5,511 bases of DNA from Alphaproteobacteria bacterium (GTDB taxonomy: Bacteria > Pseudomonadota > Alphaproteobacteria > Caulobacterales > Parvularculaceae): positions 1-5,511 of the forward strand of contig JAUIEG010000212.1 in NCBI GenBank assembly GCA_030428745.1, given 5' to 3'. The position numbers and the translations under genes are program-made. Below the pieces are notes generated by a model that saw nothing but the letters and a program-made list of their open reading frames with translations, made no database searches and had not been told where the DNA came from. Shown piece after piece: positions 1-4,933 of the stretch (positions are counted from its first letter, which is position 1; every line of letters begins with the position of its first letter).

Positions 1-161
1 GCTATATTGCTGAGGCGCGCCTGAGGCCGCCTAACGCAAATGTCATTGATGGCGCCCATAGCCGGCGCATTCCTGCTGGAATTTGGCCGCAATCGACCCA
101 TATTCACCAAACTTGATAAAGAGCGCCGTATCGAGCGCCGACCAGTCTGAGGGCCAATTCC
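1..161. other. Upstream flank without a convincing gene
   Basis: No frame here has convincing coding character. On the plus strand one frame stays open from base 3 to a TGA at about 114, but its translation is arginine/proline-rich and matches no family I recognise. On the minus strand a frame runs off the left edge from an ATG near 101, also unconvincing. The stretch presumably holds the promoter of the MlaC-type gene that follows. I could not pick out a -35/-10 pair with acceptable spacing; a TTGATA at 113-118 has no matching -10. Confidence 0.4.
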
Positions 162-785
162 ATGTTCATGTCTCGCGTTAAAGTTTTCGCCGCCCTGATC
201 GCCGCCGCGTCCGCCGCGCCTGTCATGGCGCAGGATCCCGAACCCGCGGCTGAGACGGAAGAAAGCGCCGTCGAAGGCGCGGTCGCCTTCGCCAAGGTCC
301 TGACCGCTGACGCCACGACCGCGCTGACATCAGACAAGAGCGAAGCGGAGCAACTCACCGATTTTCAGGCCGTGCTGGCGGACGGCATGGCGCTCGACGT
401 CATCGGCAAATTCATGATCGGCGAAAACCGCAAGGCGATGTCCGACGAACAGCTCGCGCGTTATGACGCAGTGTTTCCCGATTACCTGACGAAACTCTAC
501 GCCGAACAGTTCAAGGACATTGTGGGCCGGCCGCTGGAGGTTCTCGAAGCCAAAAAGCTCGGCGCCCGCGACGTAATCGTCCGCACGCAATTCGACCGCG
601 AGGAAGGCTCGCCCATCATGGTCGACTGGCGCGTGCGCCAGCTTCGCTCCGGCGAGCGCAAGGCCATCGACATCATCGTGCAGGGCGTTTCCATCATGCT
701 CGTCAAACGCGAGGAGTTCTCCTCCTTCATCGCAACGAATGGTGTGGATGCGTTGCTGGATCGGCTCAAGGAAGAGGCGGCGTAA
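162..785 (+). CDS. MlaC/Ttg2D-family periplasmic phospholipid-binding protein (ABC transporter substrate-binding)
   Basis: This is a 207-residue secreted protein of the MlaC/Ttg2D (toluene tolerance) family. Family members shuttle phospholipids between an outer-membrane complex and the inner-membrane Mla-type ABC transporter. The N-terminus is a signal peptide: basic residues R5 and K7, a hydrophobic Ala-rich core, and a likely cleavage after VMA (residue 23), giving a mature start at Gln24. Family features seen are FQAVLADGMALDVIGKFMIG (68-87), the Q97/Y101/F105 helix, VDWRV (154-158) and the DIIVQGVSIM strand (170-179) followed by a charged R183-EEF. The length is normal for the family. GAGGG at 149-153 lies 8 bases before the chosen ATG, which favours 162 over the in-frame ATG at 168. 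The gene stands alone and converges with the orphan gene at 806-1135. With ispH, ispA and hpnH nearby it could serve as a hopanoid-associated HpnM-like carrier, but the sequence alone does not separate HpnM from general MlaC. Confidence 0.9.
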   Translation: MFMSRVKVFAALIAAASAAPVMAQDPEPAAETEESAVEGAVAFAKVLTADATTALTSDKSEAEQLTDFQAVLADGMALDVIGKFMIGENRKAMSDEQLARYDAVFPDYLTKLYAEQFKDIVGRPLEVLEAKKLGARDVIVRTQFDREEGSPIMVDWRVRQLRSGERKAIDIIVQGVSIMLVKREEFSSFIATNGVDALLDRLKEEAA

Positions 786-805
786 TAAACGGCGCAGTGT
801 CGATA

Positions 806-1135
806 TTACGGCTTCTCAAATTGTACAAATCCGAGACGTGAGGGTTTGTCGCTTATTGGCAGCAAGCTGATCTCTCCAACAGGAGTTTGTAGCTTCGCCC
901 CGCTTTCCACAAACAAGAAGAAACAGGCTGATAGGATTGTTTGCCCTGCATCGTCTTCAGATTTTTCGAGGATTCGCTCATCCCAAGGCACCTGCCAGTT
1001 TTCTTTTGGTAGGCCATCCACTGGCAAGATCAGACCAGAAAAGTCGAAGTCTTCATTAGGATTTGTGACTCTGATCTCAATAAGTCTCCAAGGATCAAAA
1101 CCTATTCGGTAGTTGCCGACGATCTCGATATTCAT
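806..1135 (-). CDS. Hypothetical acidic 109-aa orphan protein, possible immunity-type protein
   Basis: I do not recognise this family. The product is 109 residues, soluble, with no signal peptide, membrane segment or cysteine motif. It is acidic (about 18 Asp/Glu against 10 Lys/Arg) and rich in aromatics, with FDPWRLIEIRV (13-23), ENWQVPWDERIL (45-56) and LQTPVGEISLLP (82-93) looking like ordered segments of a small beta-rich domain. Hand counting gives about 45% GC over 841-1140, against more than 60% in the adjacent genes, which suggests recent acquisition. The gene starts 36 bases after the ispA stop and reads the same way, so it may be co-transcribed with ispA. Its ATG overlaps (ATGA) the TGA of a short frame ending HFGGGGKK. 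Size, acidity, low GC and this overlap recall immunity genes of polymorphic toxins, but that is inference. The opposite-strand frame at 846-1112 is less protein-like. Confidence 0.6.
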   Translation of the reverse strand: MNIEIVGNYRIGFDPWRLIEIRVTNPNEDFDFSGLILPVDGLPKENWQVPWDERILEKSEDDAGQTILSACFFLFVESGAKLQTPVGEISLLPISDKPSRLGFVQFEKP

Positions 1136-1171
1136 TTTTTGCCGCCACCGCCGAAGTGCATTCCAGAATGT

Positions 1172-2059
1172 CTAACTCTTCCGTTCAAACACAAAATCCG
1201 CCGCGCCTTTGAGCGGATCCGCCGCCGGCCCGAACCGGTCGAGATGGGCCTTGCAGCGCTCGACGAGATCGGCGGCTTTCGACTTCGCGCCGTCCATGCC
1301 GAGAAGCTTGATGAAGGTCGCCTTGTCCATTTCCGCGTCCTGCCCCGCCGGCTTGCCCAGCGTTTCAGCGTCCGCCGTCGCGTCGAGAATGTCGTCGACG
1401 ATCTGAAAGGCGAGCCCGAGGTCTTCAGCGTAGTTGGTCAGCGCCGCGACTTCATCGCTTGAGGCATCTCCAATCAATCCGCCGCCGACCGCGGAGAAGC
1501 GGATCAACGCGCCGGTCTTCAGCCGCTGCAACTCCTCGATCCCGGCCAGATCGAAGTCTTTCTGCTCCGCATAGATATCAATCATCTGGCCGCCGACCAT
1601 GCCGATCTTGCCCGACGCGCGGGCGAGTTCCAGCGCGATGGCGCATCTGACGTCGCCGGAAGGGTGTGTTTCCTTCTCCGCCAGTATCTCAAACGCCTGC
1701 GTCAGCAGCGCGTCACCGGCGAGGATCGCCGTGGCGTCATCGTATTTCTTGTGCACCGACGGGCGTCCGCGGCGAAGGTCGGAATCGTCCATCGCCGGCA
1801 GGTCGTCATGGATCAGCGAATAGCAGTGGATCATTTCAACGGCGCAGCCGACGCGCACCGAGCGTGCGCGGGGCGCCTCAAACATATCAGCCGCAGCAAT
1901 CACCAGAAACGGGCGCAACCGCTTGCCGCCGTCGAGCGCGCCCCAGCGCATGGCGTCGACGACACGGCCGAGCGGGCCGTTGCGGGTCGGCAGGAATGCG
2001 TCCAGCGCGTCCTCAACAAGAGCGGCGGTTTCTTTGATGGTGCTGGCGAAGGCTGACAT
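1172..2059 (-). CDS. ispA: Polyprenyl synthetase, probably farnesyl diphosphate synthase
   Basis: The 295-residue product condenses DMAPP/GPP with IPP in the cytoplasm, giving FPP for squalene, hopanoids, quinones and undecaprenyl phosphate. All trans-prenyltransferase landmarks are present: GGKRLRP (44-50), the first aspartate-rich motif DDLPAMD (85-91) followed by DLRRGRP (94-100), KTG (181-183), and the second aspartate-rich motif in FQIVDDILD (218-226). The DDx4D form of the first motif is typical of bacterial type II enzymes. The fifth residue before it is Tyr80, within HCYSLIHDDLPAMDD, nearly identical to the E. coli IspA stretch; a bulky residue here limits chain length and favours FPP over GGPP. 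A GGPP synthase cannot be fully excluded. A modest purine-rich ribosome site (GAGAGAAG) lies about 4-5 bases before the ATG. The long palindrome 2081-2149 sits just upstream in its presumed leader. The usual neighbours xseB and dxs are not visible within the window. Confidence 0.95.
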   Translation of the reverse strand: MSAFASTIKETAALVEDALDAFLPTRNGPLGRVVDAMRWGALDGGKRLRPFLVIAAADMFEAPRARSVRVGCAVEMIHCYSLIHDDLPAMDDSDLRRGRPSVHKKYDDATAILAGDALLTQAFEILAEKETHPSGDVRCAIALELARASGKIGMVGGQMIDIYAEQKDFDLAGIEELQRLKTGALIRFSAVGGGLIGDASSDEVAALTNYAEDLGLAFQIVDDILDATADAETLGKPAGQDAEMDKATFIKLLGMDGAKSKAADLVERCKAHLDRFGPAADPLKGAADFVFERKS

Positions 2060-2080
2060 TCGGCTTCTCTCGTTTTCCGC

Positions 2081-2149
2081 TCATCCCCGCGAAAGCGGGG
2101 ATCCATTTATGAATTCGCTATTTTTGGATCCCCGCTTTCGCGGGGATGA
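2081..2149. repeat. REP-like palindromic element: 25-base inverted arms around a 19-base spacer
   Basis: Bases 2081-2105 and 2125-2149 are exact reverse complements of each other, separated by 19 AT-rich bases. After one mismatch the pairing continues for 4 more bases (2076-2079 with 2151-2154). Each arm is itself a small palindrome: CCCCGCGAAAGCGGGG at 2085-2100, a 6-base-pair stem closed by a GAAA loop, and its complement CCCCGCTTTCGCGGGG at 2130-2145. The element can therefore fold as one long hairpin or two short ones. Its translations contain the PRFRGDE/RESGDP strings that I recall as typical of dispersed palindromic repeats in proteobacterial genomes. It sits in the gap between ispA and the upstream zinc-knuckle gene, where it could end or attenuate minus-strand transcription or stabilise an mRNA end. 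It lacks a clean trailing T-run, so I do not call it a classical terminator. Confidence 0.85.
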
Positions 2150-2191
2150 ACGGAGGATTATTCGGCCTCAGCCAAAAACGCCACCCCGCGC

Positions 2192-2863
2192 CTAGCGCGC
2201 CTGCACAAAGCCCGATCCGTCACATACTTCGCATTCGCGCGCCAAGAAGCCACGCTTCCCCCGCCCATCGCAAGATCCACACAGGCTCTTGGCTGTCGCC
2301 TTCGCCCCTAGAAAGCTTCCCACAAGATCAATATCCGGATTCTCATCCGTTCTGGGATTGGTGTTCAAAGCCAGACGTTGAGCGATCTCCGATTGCGCCA
2401 TAGGAAACAGAGCAGAAAAAGATTTGTCTGCGCCGTTCAGCTTCTGAATGGCTAACATCAGGTCCCGTTCCCAACTGGAAAGAATTCCATTGAAGAGTTT
2501 GTCGTCGTAATTCCCTTTCATGCCAATGCTGAAGAGCAGGAACATCTGGCCATTGCCCTCTTCCGACAGGATTGAAATGTGAAGAAGCCTGTTCACTTCG
2601 GCGACAAAATCAGGCCCCGGCTGAAACCCTTGAAAAACAGCAAGCAAGCCAATCTCAAGGATTTCCCCTGATCCCGGCCCAGTCTGCATGAACCCGATCG
2701 CAAATTTCAGATTGTTAAAGCGCACCGAGTACCACTGCAGCGCGCCATCCATATCCTCGTGACTGGCCTTATCGACGCTGTCATATCGCCGGCGAAGCGC
2801 GGCCACAACATCATCGACTTTCCACCGGACCTCCGCCTCGGCGTTGCTTTTGAAAAAACGCAA
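2192..2863 (-). CDS. Uncharacterised protein: YbjN-like domain plus C-terminal DnaJ-type zinc knuckle (paralogue B)
   Basis: This 223-residue protein is a divergent paralogue of the upstream neighbour (2884-3570). Its function is unknown. Residues about 13-140 recall the YbjN/secretion-chaperone-like fold, with VDDVVAAL (16-23), FAIGFMQTGPGSG (54-66), VNRLLHISIL (90-99) and a closing SWERDL (130-135). The C-terminus has SFLGAK (183-188) and a four-cysteine knuckle, C195/C198 and C211/C214, in two CxxCxGxG repeats as in the DnaJ zinc domain. I chose a TTG start: AGGAGG (2870-2875) lies 6 bases before TTG 2863-2861, the start is 20 bases after the upstream stop, and the resulting MRFFKS end fits the neighbour's length. 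The longer frame from ATG 2965 would read through the neighbour's last codons. Hand counts on its middle part give about 42-45% GC, well below the paralogue, so it has either diverged under different mutation pressure or arrived separately. There is no signal peptide or membrane segment. Confidence 0.82.
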   Translation of the reverse strand: MRFFKSNAEAEVRWKVDDVVAALRRRYDSVDKASHEDMDGALQWYSVRFNNLKFAIGFMQTGPGSGEILEIGLLAVFQGFQPGPDFVAEVNRLLHISILSEEGNGQMFLLFSIGMKGNYDDKLFNGILSSWERDLMLAIQKLNGADKSFSALFPMAQSEIAQRLALNTNPRTDENPDIDLVGSFLGAKATAKSLCGSCDGRGKRGFLARECEVCDGSGFVQAR

Positions 2864-2869
2864 ACCTTG

Positions 2870-2875
2870 CCTCCT
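2870..2875 (-). promoter_or_regulatory. Strong Shine-Dalgarno site that sets a TTG start
   Basis: On the minus strand the sequence reads AGGAGG, then six bases, then TTG. This is a full anti-Shine-Dalgarno match in the short gap between the two zinc-knuckle genes. It decides the start of the downstream paralogue, because no in-frame ATG is equally well placed. Confidence 0.75.
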
Positions 2876-2883
2876 GAGAAAAT

Positions 2884-3570
2884 CTATTGGGCTTTCACAA
2901 AGCCGGACCCATCGCAGGCTCCGCATTCGCGGGCGATAAAGCCGCGCTTGCCGCGTCCGGCGCAATCGCCGCAGAGTTCGCGGGCGTTCTTTTTAGCGCC
3001 CAGAAAGCTCGACAACATGTCGATGGGTTTGCCGTCCACCGGCGCGGGCGCCACATTCATGGCGAAGTTGCGTGCGGCCTCGAGCTTCGCCGCCGGGAAC
3101 GCCGCCGCCATGGAGGCCTGACCGCTCGACAATCCGTGGAGCGTGATCATGAGGTCGCGCCGCCAGGCTTCGAGCACCAGCGTGAACTGGCCCGTGTCGA
3201 ACGATCCCACCGGCTGCATGCCCGCCATAAGGAAGAGATCGCCATTCGCCTCGATTGACGCGACGGCGATGTGAAGATTGCGGTTGATCGATTCGACGAG
3301 ATGGGCGTCGATTTCAAACCCGACAAACCGCGCGAGAAAGCCAAGTTCGGCGATCTTGCCGGAGCCCGCCTCCGTCTGCATCAGCGCGATGACGAAATTG
3401 ACGCCATTATCCTGCACCCCGAAAACCGAAAGCGGGCCTTCCTCGCCCAGTCTGTCCAGTGCGCCATATTGATTCTCAAGCGCCGCCACGACCTTGTCCA
3501 CTGGCCAAGCGCCCTCTGTGGCCATCGCCCGGTTTCCCGAGCTTTGACCGCCGGAAAATTTACGAAGCAT
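2884..3570 (-). CDS. Uncharacterised protein: YbjN-like domain plus C-terminal DnaJ-type zinc knuckle (paralogue A)
   Basis: The product is 228 residues with no signal peptide or membrane segment, so probably cytoplasmic; its function is unknown. Residues about 23-145 look like a YbjN/secretion-chaperone-like alpha-beta domain: VDKVVAALENQYG (24-36), NFVIALMQTEAGSGKIAELG (58-77), SINRNLHIAVASIEANGDLF (94-113) and EAWRRDL (134-140). A helical linker (150-185) leads to SSFLGAK (187-193) and two CxxCxGxG motifs, C200/C203 and C216/C219, as in half of the DnaJ cysteine-rich domain; one structural zinc is the likely ligand. The last 31 residues share 23 identities with paralogue B, so the knuckle is the best conserved part. 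GAGGGGG lies about 8 bases before the ATG at 3570; an in-frame ATG at 3525 is a weaker alternative. The gene is first of a likely A-B unit, possibly running into ispA, and is divergent from ispH. The YbjN assignment rests on pattern similarity only. Confidence 0.85.
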   Translation of the reverse strand: MLRKFSGGQSSGNRAMATEGAWPVDKVVAALENQYGALDRLGEEGPLSVFGVQDNGVNFVIALMQTEAGSGKIAELGFLARFVGFEIDAHLVESINRNLHIAVASIEANGDLFLMAGMQPVGSFDTGQFTLVLEAWRRDLMITLHGLSSGQASMAAAFPAAKLEAARNFAMNVAPAPVDGKPIDMLSSFLGAKKNARELCGDCAGRGKRGFIARECGACDGSGFVKAQ

Positions 3571-3880
3571 CTCCCCGACCCCCTCAACAGAACATACCCG
3601 ATATAAGGCTACACGAGGCGACGCCTTGCGCCAAGCTTGGGCTCATCGCCGCCGAGGGAGCTGGCGCACTCGCCGCCGCGCCGCCCGAAAGCCACAGGAG
3701 CGGCCAATTCTGCGTGATCGCGGGCGTTCTTTTTTGCACTGCAGCGCGACACGCGATATAGGGGGTGTTCTGACCCTCCCCCGGTTGCCGGGCCTCCGGC
3801 GCCATGAAATAACGGGCCGGTCTTTATGGCCGTTCCAGGGGATGGCTGTTCGTTGGATTATGGCGGAGAAGCAGACGAAT
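3571..3880. other. Divergent intergenic region between paralogue A and ispH
   Basis: About 310 bases separate the divergent starts. A plus-strand frame is open across it in phase with ispH (from 3626), but its translation is Arg/Pro/Trp-rich and unlike any IspH N-terminus, so I treat it as untranslated. It contains a possible sigma70-type promoter for ispH (3734-3762), a short perfect hairpin CCCGG-TTG-CCGGG (3780-3792), and an imperfect inverted repeat just before ispH (3811-3818 with 3828-3834). A TTATAT near 3601-3606 on the minus strand could be part of a promoter for paralogue A, but no good -35 accompanies it. Confidence 0.6.
3734..3762 (+). promoter_or_regulatory. Candidate sigma70-type promoter for ispH
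   Basis: TTGCAC (3734-3739) and TATAGG (3757-3762) are separated by 17 bases; GATATA at 3755-3760 is an alternative -10. The position implies a leader of roughly 110 bases before ispH. This is a by-eye match to a weak consensus in GC-rich DNA, so it is only a candidate. Confidence 0.3.
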
Positions 3881-4882
3881 ATGGCGGCGGCGAAAGAGAA
3901 TGTAAAAATCGTGCTTGCCCAGCCACGGGGCTTTTGCGCAGGCGTTGAGCGGGCCATCGACATCGTCGAGCGCGCCCTCGAGAAATATGGCGCGCCGGTC
4001 TATGTGCGGCACGAAATCGTTCACAACAAATATGTGGTGGAAACCTTGCGCGCCCGGGGCGCGATCTTCGTTGAGGAAATCGACGAAATTCCCACCGGCG
4101 CCGTGACAGTATTTTCCGCCCATGGGGTGGCCAAGAAGGTTGAGGATGGCGCACTGGTTCGTGAGCTCGGCGTCATCGACGCCACCTGCCCGCTCGTCAC
4201 CAAGGTTCACAAAGAGGGTCGGCGCTACGCAGAAAAAGGCTTCGACATCGTCCTGATCGGGCATATCGGCCATCCGGAAGTGGAAGGCACGCTCGGCCAG
4301 ATTCCAGGGCCCGTGCATGTCATTTCAGAACCCGAAGACGTCGCAGGCCTGAACGTGGCCGATGATGAGCGCGTCGCCTTCGTCACGCAGACGACCCTGT
4401 CCGTGAACGACACCAAGGACGTCATCGCAGCGCTGAAAACCCGCTACCCGAAAATTGTAGGGCCGGATACGCGCGACATCTGTTACGCGACCCAGAACCG
4501 CCAGACCGCCGTCATCGCCATGGCGAAACAGGTGGACCTGTTGCTGGTCGTCGGCGCGCATAACAGCTCCAATTCCAACCGGCTGCGCGAGATCGGCCAG
4601 AATTTCGGCATTCCGAGCTACCTTATCGAGAACGCCGCCATGTTCGATCCCGCCTGGCTTGAAAATGTCGCCACGATTGGCCTCACCGCGGGCGCTTCCG
4701 CGCCGGAAACGCTGGTGCAGGAAACCATCGAGCGCATTAGAAATTACTGCGGCGTCACTGTCGAAATTCTCGACGGCGTCGAAGAGAACGTCCATTTCAA
4801 GCTGCCCCGCGAACTCGCTGATGTGCCGCGTCCGAAAGACGCCATGGAAGCCTGGGGCGCAGCCGCCGCCGAAACCGCCTAA
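3881..4882 (+). CDS. ispH: 4-hydroxy-3-methylbut-2-enyl diphosphate reductase
   Basis: IspH is the last enzyme of the MEP pathway; it reductively dehydroxylates HMBPP to IPP and DMAPP with an oxygen-sensitive iron-sulfur cluster. From this start it is 333 residues, normal for the family. The three cluster cysteines are present: C19 in PRGFCAGVERA, C103 in DATCPLV and C201 in DICYATQNRQ. Substrate-binding landmarks are also there: H48 (EIVHN), H81 (SAHGV), H131 and E133 in GHPEVEGT, QTTLSV, NSSNSNRL (228-235) and TAGASAPE. The open frame extends to 3626, but that stretch is not family-like. Starts at 3842, 3860 and 3881 are all possible; 3881 gives the usual short lead before IVLAQPRGFCAG and has GGAG 12 bases upstream, while 3860 would add seven residues. 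hpnH follows after 51 bases on the same strand, so the two probably form an operon linking C5 precursor synthesis to hopanoid modification. Confidence 0.96.
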   Translation: MAAAKENVKIVLAQPRGFCAGVERAIDIVERALEKYGAPVYVRHEIVHNKYVVETLRARGAIFVEEIDEIPTGAVTVFSAHGVAKKVEDGALVRELGVIDATCPLVTKVHKEGRRYAEKGFDIVLIGHIGHPEVEGTLGQIPGPVHVISEPEDVAGLNVADDERVAFVTQTTLSVNDTKDVIAALKTRYPKIVGPDTRDICYATQNRQTAVIAMAKQVDLLLVVGAHNSSNSNRLREIGQNFGIPSYLIENAAMFDPAWLENVATIGLTAGASAPETLVQETIERIRNYCGVTVEILDGVEENVHFKLPRELADVPRPKDAMEAWGAAAAETA

Positions 4883-4922
4883 ATCCGCCAATACCGAAGT
4901 TTCACTAAGCAGAAAAAGAACC

Positions 4923-4928
4923 GGAGAG
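4923..4928 (+). promoter_or_regulatory. Ribosome binding site of hpnH
   Basis: GGAGAG lies 5 bases before the ATG at 4934, in the 51-base gap after ispH. It supports that ATG as the start of the partial hpnH gene. No terminator hairpin is visible in the gap, consistent with co-transcription. Confidence 0.65.
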
Positions 4929-4933
4929 CCTTC

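Noticed and set aside
846..1112. Plus-strand 88-codon frame opposite the 109-aa orphan
   Set aside because: Its translation is Ser/Pro/Lys-rich and low in complexity, whereas the minus frame gives a balanced acidic protein with ordered-looking aromatic and aliphatic pattern.
1664..2056. Long plus-strand frames opposite ispA
   Set aside because: They are antisense shadows of a GC-rich gene; ispA has every family motif in the minus frame.
2081..2149. CRISPR repeat or classical rho-independent terminator
   Set aside because: There are only two copies in inverted orientation with one spacer, so it is not an array; no U-run follows the stem at either end.
2864..2965. Upstream ATG start for paralogue B
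   Set aside because: It would translate the last codons of paralogue A in another frame, and the TTG behind AGGAGG explains the start better.
3626..3880. N-terminal extension of ispH giving a 418-residue protein
   Set aside because: The added residues are Arg/Pro-rich, match no IspH N-terminus, and overlap the candidate promoter; the family normally begins about 10-20 residues before PRGFCAG.
4325..4891. 188-codon minus-strand frame opposite ispH
   Set aside because: Antisense shadow of ispH; the His/Asp/Gly-rich composition is typical of such frames.
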